A program made the position numbers and the translations under genes. DNA of 8,090 nt from Lachnospiraceae bacterium (GTDB lineage: Bacteria; Bacillota; Clostridia; Lachnospirales; Lachnospiraceae), in contig JAFUUM010000236.1 in assembly GCA_017477805.1 (NCBI GenBank), forward strand, positions 1 through 8,090, given 5' to 3'. The notes under the pieces were generated by a model, which saw only the letters and a list, made by a program, of their open reading frames with translations, had not been told where the DNA came from and searched no databases. Positions 1-6,178 of this stretch are shown one piece after another. Each line of letters begins with the position of its first letter. Positions within the stretch are counted from its first letter, which is position 1.

Positions 1-808
1 CCAGGGTGATATTCTCCGAATGAATGGCCTTCCAGGTCTCTTCCTTGGTCTGCCAGATGTGCTTGGCGGTCTTTCTCCATTTTTTATATAAAAGGAGTCC
101 GCTGTCGGATAACAGGGTAACATCCTGACAGTGGGGATAATACTCTTCTGCGATCTCTCCCGCCAACGCCGGCACCGCAAAGGCTCCCGCGGAATTTCCC
201 GCAATCAGCAGTTTATCCGGATAGGGGAAGTGCTTTCTTGCGATCTGCATGGCTTCCACGAAGTTTTTGTGGCCATGGAAATGGAGGATCTGCTCACTGC
301 CATCCTCTGCCTGATAGGGAAAGTCGCTGTTTCCCACATGGAAATCCCCGGTGGCATAGGTAACGACCACGAAACTCCAGTCCTTAAAGGGATTTAATGG
401 GTTTTTGAGGTCGGTGATGCCCACGTTGATATTCATGATCTGGGTAAAGGGCCGGAGGTTATTCCAATAATAATTGGGCTGGCCGCTGGCAACTTTTCCG
501 CCGGTGACAGGTCTTGCCGCGGTGTACTCGTTCCAGGCAACCCCTCCGCCGGATAAGAAGATGCAGAGGTGATCCGTGGTCCCCTTGCTGAAGTAGATAT
601 GATAGGGGGATCCGTCCCCGGACAGGCCGTTTTCCAGCGGGATCTTGTACCATTTCTTGGGCTTTGGCTCTCCCTCTAAAACAGGGGCTTCCAGCCCGGA
701 GTTTTCGATGGCGCTGCCGATCCGGTTTTCCACAAGGTCGCCGAATTTCGAAGCAAAGACGATGCCGTTATTCAAATTCCATTTGATCAGTCTGTTCTTT
801 TCGGCCAT
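1..808 (-). CDS. Pectinacetylesterase/Notum-like serine hydrolase (3' end outside window)
   Basis: The frame is open from an ATG at 808 to the left edge, giving 269 residues without a stop; the C-terminus is missing. Visible alpha/beta-hydrolase signatures are an oxyanion-type FLSGGGVAW at residues 84-92, YATGDFHVGN at 151-160 (resembling the conserved TGD-H-G segment of pectinacetylesterases), the nucleophile elbow GNSAG with Ser206, and SDSG with Asp235 as the likely acid. The catalytic His would lie beyond the edge. No signal peptide is evident (the start is MAEKNRLIKW), so it is probably cytoplasmic, unlike secreted plant and animal relatives. Family members deacylate esters such as acetylated pectin or lipidated proteins; the substrate here is unknown and pectin is not implied. 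The start is supported by GGAG six bases upstream. It begins 22 bases after the DUF6320-type gene and so is probably the third gene of that operon. A general esterase of the same fold is the alternative. Confidence 0.8.
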   Translation of the reverse strand, partial: MAEKNRLIKWNLNNGIVFASKFGDLVENRIGSAIENSGLEAPVLEGEPKPKKWYKIPLENGLSGDGSPYHIYFSKGTTDHLCIFLSGGGVAWNEYTAARPVTGGKVASGQPNYYWNNLRPFTQIMNINVGITDLKNPLNPFKDWSFVVVTYATGDFHVGNSDFPYQAEDGSEQILHFHGHKNFVEAMQIARKHFPYPDKLLIAGNSAGAFAVPALAGEIAEEYYPHCQDVTLLSDSGLLLYKKWRKTAKHIWQTKEETWKAIHSENITL

Positions 809-830
809 AGTTCTCCGTCAGGTGTTTTTG

Positions 831-1514
831 TTACAGGTTAAACCGCCGCTCGATGGCGGTCTTTAAGTCTTTGAATTTAAAGATCAAAACGCCGAGGTTT
901 ACCGCCAACGCGATGCCTACGGAGATCACCGCAGGGAGCTCTAAGGGGTTTTGTTTCTTCGCGATGGGGATGAACTGGAACAGGGATACAAACAGCGTAA
1001 GGAGGAGGTACATGCTGTACTCTTCCACCATGAGTCCTGCTGCCAGGCTGACGATATAGGTGATAAATACCATCGCCACCACCGATGCGGGAATGGCCCA
1101 CATGACAGACCAGCCGTGGAAGCCGGTCTTTAAGTCAATGTAATAATTCACCACCATGGAAACGATGAGTTCCACCGATAAAAGCTTTAAGAGGTTACTG
1201 TGTAGATAGATCACCACCTGGAGGTCGATGAGGCCCACGAAGACACCCAGCATCACCATGGAGATCCAGGAGTGCTGAAAGCCCGTCATATAGTGGCCGA
1301 TGCCAAAGCCGATCTCCAAAAGGAAGAACAGGAACAGGGCGATCTTCATGATGGAAACGCTGCTGTATCTGCCGTGTTTAACAGGCGGGAAAGCCCCGTC
1401 AAAGACAGCTTCCTTTCCCTCCGACCGGGGAAGTTCGTTGACCTTTCCCTGGCACATGGGACAGCAATCTTTTTTTCCCCGTACCCGGATCTTACACTTG
1501 GGACAATACTGCAT
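831..1514 (-). CDS. Zinc-ribbon plus six-helix membrane protein, DUF6320-type
   Basis: This is a 227-residue protein of unknown function. The N-terminus holds a compact zinc ribbon: CPKC at residues 4-7 and CPMC at 18-21, with an extra Cys17. A polar linker (about 22-50) precedes six hydrophobic segments at roughly 53-73, 83-104, 108-126, 135-160, 165-184 and 192-213, and a short basic tail. The layout matches what I recall of DUF6320 proteins; this is recognition from memory, not a search. The ATG at 1514 was chosen because it places the zinc ribbon at the N-terminus, as in other zinc-ribbon membrane proteins, and has a GGGAG/AAAGG purine tract just upstream. The longer frame to 1586 would lie deep inside the preceding gene. 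The start overlaps the end of the acyltransferase by 23 bases, which implies translational coupling. It could be a sensor, scaffold or transporter-like partner for the flanking enzymes; the sequence does not decide. Confidence 0.85.
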   Translation of the reverse strand: MQYCPKCKIRVRGKKDCCPMCQGKVNELPRSEGKEAVFDGAFPPVKHGRYSSVSIMKIALFLFFLLEIGFGIGHYMTGFQHSWISMVMLGVFVGLIDLQVVIYLHSNLLKLLSVELIVSMVVNYYIDLKTGFHGWSVMWAIPASVVAMVFITYIVSLAAGLMVEEYSMYLLLTLFVSLFQFIPIAKKQNPLELPAVISVGIALAVNLGVLIFKFKDLKTAIERRFNL

Positions 1515-2811
1515 TGCCTTTCTCCCTTCCGTGAAACAGACTTTGATCGTCGTAGTCATTGGTCGCAACTTCCACATCCACCCCAAGGGCGATGAGCCGT
1601 CTGAAGAAGTTCAGCATCTCCTGGTGGGTGACATAGGGTGACACCTCTCCAAAGACCATACGGTCTCCGTAGGAACTGATGCAGATCTGCTGGGACGGTG
1701 CCGCCATAAAGGCGCTGAAGCGGTCGATATAGGGCGCTGCTTCCGCGGGCATCTTGATCTGCCCGAGGTTGGAGATGGTCGTCGTTACGCCCTTCTTTGC
1801 AGCCCTGTTAAAGGCATCGATGACGATATCTTTGATCCAGATGGGCACCATCTTGATCATCACGTTATGCTCTAAGGCACCATAAGAATTCATGGTCCTT
1901 GCGATGTTTTCTTCCGTCAGCTGAGAGCTGAATTTCTCTTTCACAACGGGAATGATGCTCTCAAGGGTCCCGTCGTACAATGCGGGATCGAAGTTGATAT
2001 TGATGACACCAAAGAAGTTTCTTGTGGTGTCGGATTTAAAGAACTGGCGCAGGTTCACGGGAACGCTGACCGCAATGGGCCTGTTCCTAAATCTCCTCCC
2101 CATGCCGTCAAGTACCGCCTGGATGTACAGGGCTACCGCAAGGATCCCCACGGTGGTTTCGTAGTCATGGGCCAGCTTTAGGAACTTCTTTGCGGAAACG
2201 GTACCCTCCACAAGGTGAGGCAGGAGGTTTTCATCCCGCTCTGCACGGATCTGATAGGCTTTTGTTTTGGACATGGACTTAAGCTGCTTTAAGCCCGCTT
2301 CTTTTTCATAAAAGTGATCGAAGGCATCGCCCTGCTTTTCCCACTGGGAAGATACGTCAACGTCCATGATCTCTTCCGGCAGGTTGTGGGCAAGGATCAG
2401 ATATCTTGTCACCAGCTTCCGAAAGAACATAAAGGCACCGGTGCCGTCCGCCAGCACATGGAACATCTCGAGATTGATCCGCTTATGGAAATAGCAGACG
2501 CGGTAAAGGAGGTTCTTTCTGCCTGGGAAATACAGGGGACTGCAGGCCGGGAGTTTGTCCGGGGTCACCTTGCAGGTCATATGGGAATCCTCCAGGTAAT
2601 ACCAGAACATACCCTTTTTGAGGATGCAGTTAAAGAGGGGAAAATCCTCGATGACTTCATCCAATGCGGTCTGCAGGATCTCGGGATCCACCTCGTCGTT
2701 TAATTCGCAGCTGATGCGAAACACTCTCGTATCAGCGCCTCTTGCGGAGGATGGAATGATCTTTGCCGCATTATCCAGTTTGTACCATTTGCTGTGTTGT
2801 CTTCTCGCCAT
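1492..2811 (-). CDS. Condensation-superfamily acyltransferase (COG4908/alcohol acetyltransferase-like)
   Basis: A 439-residue protein of the chloramphenicol acetyltransferase-like/NRPS condensation fold. The hallmark HxxxDG is HVLADG at residues 118-123, with His118 the expected general base and Asp122 structural. Downstream, SVPVNLRQFF (about 249-258) and a TISNLGQ segment near residue 350 match the conserved second-half motifs of wax ester synthase, PapA and alcohol acetyltransferase relatives. It has no carrier-protein domain and no signal peptide, so it is a free-standing cytoplasmic enzyme that probably moves an acyl group from acyl-CoA or a carrier to an alcohol or amine; donor and acceptor are unknown. 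The start is ambiguous. ATG 2811 gives a family-like N-terminus (MARRQHSKWYKLDNAAK) but lacks a nearby Shine-Dalgarno. ATG 2841 adds ten residues, has AGAGG ten bases upstream, and lies in the loop of a hairpin. I prefer 2811. The 3' end overlaps the DUF6320-type gene by 23 bases. Confidence 0.85.
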   Translation of the reverse strand: MARRQHSKWYKLDNAAKIIPSSARGADTRVFRISCELNDEVDPEILQTALDEVIEDFPLFNCILKKGMFWYYLEDSHMTCKVTPDKLPACSPLYFPGRKNLLYRVCYFHKRINLEMFHVLADGTGAFMFFRKLVTRYLILAHNLPEEIMDVDVSSQWEKQGDAFDHFYEKEAGLKQLKSMSKTKAYQIRAERDENLLPHLVEGTVSAKKFLKLAHDYETTVGILAVALYIQAVLDGMGRRFRNRPIAVSVPVNLRQFFKSDTTRNFFGVININFDPALYDGTLESIIPVVKEKFSSQLTEENIARTMNSYGALEHNVMIKMVPIWIKDIVIDAFNRAAKKGVTTTISNLGQIKMPAEAAPYIDRFSAFMAAPSQQICISSYGDRMVFGEVSPYVTHQEMLNFFRRLIALGVDVEVATNDYDDQSLFHGREKGNAVLSQV

Positions 2812-2824
2812 AGTATGAATAAAA

Positions 2825-2852
2825 GCCACATTGATACGCATATCAATGTGGC
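2825..2852 (-). terminator. Perfect 12-bp hairpin with T-rich tail in the acyltransferase leader
   Basis: On the minus strand GCCACATTGATA, a TGCG loop and TATCAATGTGGC form a perfect 12-bp stem, followed by TTTTATT. This looks like a Rho-independent terminator about 50 bases after the DUF6465-type stop codon. It ends only 13 bases before ATG 2811 of the acyltransferase, so it may instead act as an attenuator. The AAAGAGG purine tract lies immediately 5' of the stem. The stem itself is only moderately GC-rich and the T tract is short, so leaky termination is plausible. Confidence 0.65.
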
Positions 2853-2872
2853 CTCTTTCCTTTCGTGTAAAT

Positions 2873-2897
2873 GGTGCGCCGCCCCCCGCGGTACACC
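2873..2897 (-). other. GC-rich hairpin after the DUF6465-type gene
   Basis: On the minus strand GGTGT, A, CCGC, a loop of five G, GCGG, C, GCACC folds into a stem of nine pairs, including one G-U pair, interrupted by a single A/C mismatch. It starts 7 bases after the DUF6465-type stop codon. No T tract follows, so it is not a standard terminator. It may protect the 3' end of the small transcript or be part of a structured leader with the next hairpin. Confidence 0.4.
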
Positions 2898-2904
2898 GAC
2901 GTTT

Positions 2905-3132
2905 TTACAAACCGAAACTTCCGGTCTCGGTTCCGTTGACCACGAAATACACTCTTTCCTCTTCGGGTTTTACATAAAGATCCAGCTGCTCGATGGGGCC
3001 TGCATCAGGTCTGACGTTTGCCCAAACACGATTTGCTTTTTCCACCAGCTCTTCATAGCTTACGTTCTTGCCGTGGAACTGCAGCTCGATGCTGGATTTC
3101 TGCTTTGTTTCTTTGGTCTTCTTCTCAGCCAT
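2905..3132 (-). CDS. Small DUF6465-type protein
   Basis: A 75-residue protein of unknown function. It begins with a lysine-rich, probably flexible segment (MAEKKTKETKQKSS) and continues with a compact alpha/beta region: IELQFHGKNVSYEELVEKA, then LDLYVKPEEERVYFVVNG near the C-terminus. The YVKPEE...VYFVVNG ending matches my recollection of DUF6465, a small family common in Lachnospiraceae and relatives; no biochemical role is known to me. It has no signal peptide and no membrane segment, so it should be cytoplasmic. The start is well supported: AGGAGG lies a few bases before ATG 3132. The longer frame to 3204 adds an arginine-rich stretch (GRRFRRRSK) that only reads through the ribosome binding site and leader, and was discarded. 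It appears to have its own extended -10 promoter, and two hairpins follow it, so it may be transcribed mainly as a short single-gene message with some read-through into the acyltransferase operon. Confidence 0.8.
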   Translation of the reverse strand: MAEKKTKETKQKSSIELQFHGKNVSYEELVEKANRVWANVRPDAGPIEQLDLYVKPEEERVYFVVNGTETGSFGL

Positions 3133-3140
3133 TTTTGATC

Positions 3141-3147
3141 TCCTCCT
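3141..3147 (-). promoter_or_regulatory. Ribosome binding site deciding the DUF6465-type start
   Basis: The minus strand reads AGGAGGA followed by eight bases (GATCAAAA-type spacing) and ATG 3132. This near-perfect Shine-Dalgarno rules out the upstream in-frame ATG at 3204 as the main start. Confidence 0.85.
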
Positions 3148-3215
3148 AAACCGTCTTCCCTTTGCGTCACCTTTCGTTTTGAAAGTCCCCAAACGTGGAC
3201 GCATTGTTTACCGAC

Positions 3216-3224
3216 ATTGTACCA
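3216..3224 (-). promoter_or_regulatory. Extended -10 promoter for the DUF6465-type gene
   Basis: The minus strand reads TGGTACAAT, an extended -10 element (TGn plus TACAAT, one mismatch from TATAAT). No convincing -35 hexamer is found at 16-18 bases, which is common for extended -10 promoters. Transcription would start near 3209, giving a leader of about 77 bases. It lies in the 140-base gap between the VanW gene and the DUF6465-type gene, where a promoter is expected. Otherwise that gap holds only a weak AT-loop hairpin around the VanW stop codon. Confidence 0.5.
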
Positions 3225-3272
3225 CGAAAATTGGTCGAGTTATGTATTTTCCTTGAAACAATTTATTTAGTT

Positions 3273-4130
3273 TCACGCCCAGGTCATTTCCAGGAGCATG
3301 ACGGTGATGTAGCCGCCCTCGCAGAAAGACTGTACGTAAACGGGGTGCTCGCTGTTATTCATAAACTTCAGATCGAGAACATTTCCGGATACGGTGGCAT
3401 CTCTTCCCGTTGCGATATAGGTCACGGGCATGGAGTGAGGATGGCGCTCCACCACAAGAAGCTTTGTATCAAGCAGTGCGGAGTACAGGGTAGAGGATAC
3501 CTGGCAGATACCGCCGCCCATTCCCTGAACGATCTCGCCCTGGAGGTAAACACCGGCCTCTCTGAAGCCTCTCTCCCAGGTTCTGGGGCCTACGGTGTTG
3601 GAGTAGGAAAAAACCTCACCGGGGAACACCACGGAACCGTTGATAAAGGCTGATGCCAGTTCCACGTTGCCGCCGCGGGCACAGTTTGTTTTATAGGGTG
3701 TGGAGCAGGTTGCCAGAAGCTTCATCTCCAGAGGTTCCACAACCTCTACGGAGGACTCTCCGGTCTCAACGTCAGCGGTTGTGATGTACACTCTGCCGCC
3801 GTCTGTTACGGTAACCTGGGAAATGCTGCTGCCGTCTTCGCTGACCTGGGGATCCTTAACGACCCCTTTCATGTACGCACGGCCTTCTTTTCTGCCGTAC
3901 TGTAAAAAGTGCTTGTAAAGCTCTACCGTTGTGTTTCCGATGATGGGAACGATATCGGGATTTTGCTGTGCATAAAAGGCGGGATCGAAATCCCCTCCGT
4001 CCGGCATGTGAAGGACCGGATGAACTGCCGCGGTCGGTGCCGCATAAGCTTCTTTAGCGGGCACTGCAACTGCCGCGATCAAAACCGCTGCCGCAAGAAC
4101 TACGCCAAGCAGCTTTCTTACCTGTTTCAT
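3273..4130 (-). CDS. Exported VanW-domain protein
   Basis: A 285-residue secreted protein. Residues 1-30 form a signal peptide: basic MKQVRK, a hydrophobic core, and a likely cleavage after AYA (residue 30). Residues 47-85 carry a short module, FDPAFYAQQNPDI ... LYKHFLQYGRKEGR, of the FDxxYYxxxNPDV/YGxxEGR type seen in surface proteins of Lachnospiraceae. The VanW domain covers about 148-270, with NCARGGNVELA, VFPGEVFSYSNTVGPR, GGGICQVSSTLY (205-216), ERHPHSMPV and TGRDATV. VanW domains are found in many Firmicute envelope proteins; their biochemical role is not settled, and the name comes from one vancomycin resistance cluster. There are no van genes here, so resistance should not be inferred. 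The start lies 2 bases after the stop of the EAL gene (TAGTTATG), with an AAAGGA tract inside the end of that gene, so translation is probably coupled. No clear terminator follows it. Confidence 0.92.
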   Translation of the reverse strand: MKQVRKLLGVVLAAAVLIAAVAVPAKEAYAAPTAAVHPVLHMPDGGDFDPAFYAQQNPDIVPIIGNTTVELYKHFLQYGRKEGRAYMKGVVKDPQVSEDGSSISQVTVTDGGRVYITTADVETGESSVEVVEPLEMKLLATCSTPYKTNCARGGNVELASAFINGSVVFPGEVFSYSNTVGPRTWERGFREAGVYLQGEIVQGMGGGICQVSSTLYSALLDTKLLVVERHPHSMPVTYIATGRDATVSGNVLDLKFMNNSEHPVYVQSFCEGGYITVMLLEMTWA

Positions 4131-4132
4131 AA

Positions 4133-6088
4133 CTAAACTTTATCCTTTCCCTTAAACTCTTTCACGTAAGTGATAAATTCCTCTTCCGGAAGCGGCTTGG
4201 AGAAGAAGAAACCCTGGATCAGGTTTCCTCCGAGACTGACGATCTCGTCCAGCTGTGCTCTTGTTTCCACGCCCTCCTGGACCACGTTGAGGCCCAGTTT
4301 CCGGATGGTATGGATGTTATCTTCCAGAATCGTTTTCGCATCATCGCCGTTTTCGGCGCTCCAAAGGATGCTCTTGTCGATTTTAATATTGTTGTAATCG
4401 ATTTTCAAGAGGTTACTGAGGTTTGAATACCCTGTTCCGAAATCATCCAGCGAGAAGCGAAAGCCCGCTTTTTGCATTTTCCGGATGGTCCGAAGGAGCA
4501 TGGCGTTGTCGCTGGCGGATGCAGACTCTGTGATCTCCAGGTTGATAAATTCGACGGGAACATCGTACTTATCAAGGATCTCCAAAAACTGCTCTTCCAG
4601 TCTTTCGGATGCCAGCTGGAACGTGGAGAGGTTGACTTCCACGTACTTAAGTCCCAGCTCGTCAAGGTGATTGGTCTGCTGGAAGCGGCATACCTTTTCG
4701 AAAACGATCCTTCCCAGTTCCACGATGAGGCCGCTCTTTTCCGCAACGGGGATAAATTCCTCGGGGGAGATGTAGCCAAGGGCGGGATCCCGCAAACGCA
4801 CCAGCGCTTCCGCGGTAACGATCTTGTCTTCCGCCGCATCCCAGATGGGCTGGTACACGACTTCAAAGTTCTCGGTGGCAACAGCCTTTTTGATGGCTTC
4901 TTCCACCTGTTCTCTTCTTGAGAGGTAAGCAAGGTCTTTGCCCTTTAGGATCACAAAGGAGCCAAAACCGTTATTTTCTTCTCCGGCGCGGATCATCTTC
5001 AGGATGCCCTGGGCACTGGAAAATTCCTCGGGGATCTTGCCTTCGATGATGGCGGGATGGAGATGCACACGAAGTTTTCCGGCACTCCAGTCCTGTGCGA
5101 ACCGCTCTTTTAAGATTGCCTCCAGGCGGTTCACAGCCGCTTGGGATTCCTCGGCGTGGCCCTCTAATTCCATGCAGATCACGGCGAAGATGTTCTTTAA
5201 GGGATAAAATACCAGGTCCGCTTCTTTTTGTGCGGACAAAAACGAGGAGATCTCCCGAAGGAGAGACTCGTAATCCGCCGGCGATAGAACGCTCAGATAA
5301 GAGTCGGAGTTGTTTAAGTTGATGCCGAATACGGTGTAGGCGTGGCCGGTTCCCAGGAGCCTGTTATTCTCCACGGTAAAGGCCTCACGGTTATAGACTC
5401 CCGTGATGGGATCCACCCGCTGATCCTCGTTTTCAATGATCAGGAGGACTGCCAGCATGGACAGGGCCTCCGCGAAAAGCTCCACCTTCAGTCCCGGGAT
5501 CAGGAACTGCACCAGCACGGCAATGAGGGTCACAACAAAGAATAAAAGGATGGTGTGACGGACTCCCGTGGTTACTGCCTTTTGATACCGGAGCAGGGAA
5601 TACACCGCTGCGATCATGTAACACACAGACATGAGGTACATCACCCATTCCAGGGGACCTCTGCGGAAGAAATTATTCGGATCGATGTAAAAGATAGCGG
5701 AGGTAAAGGGGCTGCTCAGCACCAGAAGCTCCGTAAGGATCATGGGGATCGTCAGCGTGACGTAGAAGATCATGCTTCTTCTTTCCGCCAGGCCGTTGAC
5801 CATGAACACGTAACAGCAGAACAAAAATGCAAGGGATGCATGCAGGATAAAATACAGGAATAAACACAGATACATGGCGGGATAACTGCCGTATCCCGTC
5901 TCGCGGAAACTGTTCTCGAAATAGCCGCCCAGCGTTGTGAACACGCCGGAGGCTGCAAGATTGAGCAATATGTTCACATAGATCTTGTTTCTTGTCCTGG
6001 GGATGCGTCTCTGGATCAGCAGAAACAGCAGACAGGTCATGCAGACACAGACCGCTGCGATATCAAAAAAGTATTTTGAAAGATACAT
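4133..6088 (-). CDS. Membrane c-di-GMP phosphodiesterase (degenerate GGDEF plus EAL)
   Basis: A 651-residue protein. The N-terminal ~218 residues contain about seven hydrophobic segments (roughly 4-25, 37-55, 70-97, 105-125, 147-167, 178-197, 203-218), a probable membrane sensor of unknown ligand. A GGDEF-fold region begins at DPITGVYNREAF (226-237), but the signature site is replaced (FYPLKNIFAV near 294-303), so it should not make c-di-GMP. The EAL domain (about 392-642) is complete: EAL at 427-429, Asn486, Glu518, Asp548-Asp549 in DDFGTGYS, Lys569, Glu605 and Gln625 match the metal-binding and catalytic positions of active EAL enzymes such as RocR. It should hydrolyse c-di-GMP to pGpG. ATG 6088 is preferred over 6121 because AAAGAGGG lies seven bases upstream. 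That site is buried in a long inverted repeat. The gene ends 2 bases before the VanW gene. Confidence 0.93.
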   Translation of the reverse strand: MYLSKYFFDIAAVCVCMTCLLFLLIQRRIPRTRNKIYVNILLNLAASGVFTTLGGYFENSFRETGYGSYPAMYLCLFLYFILHASLAFLFCCYVFMVNGLAERRSMIFYVTLTIPMILTELLVLSSPFTSAIFYIDPNNFFRRGPLEWVMYLMSVCYMIAAVYSLLRYQKAVTTGVRHTILLFFVVTLIAVLVQFLIPGLKVELFAEALSMLAVLLIIENEDQRVDPITGVYNREAFTVENNRLLGTGHAYTVFGINLNNSDSYLSVLSPADYESLLREISSFLSAQKEADLVFYPLKNIFAVICMELEGHAEESQAAVNRLEAILKERFAQDWSAGKLRVHLHPAIIEGKIPEEFSSAQGILKMIRAGEENNGFGSFVILKGKDLAYLSRREQVEEAIKKAVATENFEVVYQPIWDAAEDKIVTAEALVRLRDPALGYISPEEFIPVAEKSGLIVELGRIVFEKVCRFQQTNHLDELGLKYVEVNLSTFQLASERLEEQFLEILDKYDVPVEFINLEITESASASDNAMLLRTIRKMQKAGFRFSLDDFGTGYSNLSNLLKIDYNNIKIDKSILWSAENGDDAKTILEDNIHTIRKLGLNVVQEGVETRAQLDEIVSLGGNLIQGFFFSKPLPEEEFITYVKEFKGKDKV

Positions 6089-6095
6089 AAAAATA

Positions 6096-6103
6096 CCCTC
6101 TTT
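6096..6103 (-). promoter_or_regulatory. Ribosome binding site of the EAL gene
   Basis: The minus strand reads AAAGAGGG, seven bases before ATG 6088. It fixes the start at 6088 rather than the in-frame ATG at 6121. All eight bases are paired in the inverted repeat that surrounds it. Confidence 0.75.
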
Positions 6104-6123
6104 GCGTTTTTGGTCCATCAATC

Positions 6124-6152
6124 ATTATGACTTATTTTGACCAAAAAGGAAA
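6124..6152 (-). promoter_or_regulatory. Possible weak promoter inside the inverted repeat
   Basis: The minus strand shows CATAAT (6129-6124; 5 of 6 consensus bases) 17 bases after TTTCCT (6152-6147; 3 of 6). Transcription would begin near 6117, inside the loop. Such an RNA would lack the first arm of the repeat and leave the EAL ribosome binding site free. The -35 match is poor, so this is tentative. Confidence 0.25.
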
Positions 6153-6178
6153 GAGGGTATTGTTGATAACTGTGCTGT

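Larger units (their letters stand above)
6092..6161 (-). promoter_or_regulatory. Long inverted repeat sequestering the EAL gene's ribosome binding site; possible hflC terminator
   Basis: On the minus strand, AATACCCTCTTT-CC-TTTTTGGTC is followed by a 23-base loop and GACCAAAAA-CGC-AAAGAGGGTATT. That is 12 plus 9 perfect pairs separated by a 2/3-base internal loop. The stem starts 18 bases after the hflC stop codon and is followed by TTT and ATG 6088. The AAAGAGGG in the distal arm is the Shine-Dalgarno of the EAL gene, so the folded form would block its translation. With the trailing T run (TATTTTT) it could also terminate hflKC transcripts. Both roles are inferred. Confidence 0.7.

Noticed and set aside
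3245..3278. Hairpin TGAAAC / GTTTCA around the VanW stop codon as a terminator
   Set aside because: The stem is only six pairs, AT-rich, with a ten-base loop and no T tract after it.
3195..3653. A 152-codon plus-strand open frame opposite the VanW gene
   Set aside because: It is antisense to a clearly coding VanW domain, has no recognisable domain, and reads as the complement of conserved codons. The same applies to plus-strand frames at 2314-2703 and 4472-4921.
3273..4130. Vancomycin resistance function from the VanW domain
   Set aside because: No ligase, dehydrogenase, dipeptidase or two-component genes of a van cluster are present, and VanW domains are widespread in Firmicutes without resistance.
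4405..4932. A 175-codon minus-strand frame inside the EAL gene
   Set aside because: It is a shifted reading of the EAL domain, rich in Ser/Pro/Arg and without domain signatures. The main frame is intact, so it is not a frameshifted fragment.
6157..6170. TTATCAACA on the minus strand as a DnaA box
   Set aside because: It has one mismatch from TTATCCACA, is single, and no other origin features are nearby; such a match is expected by chance.
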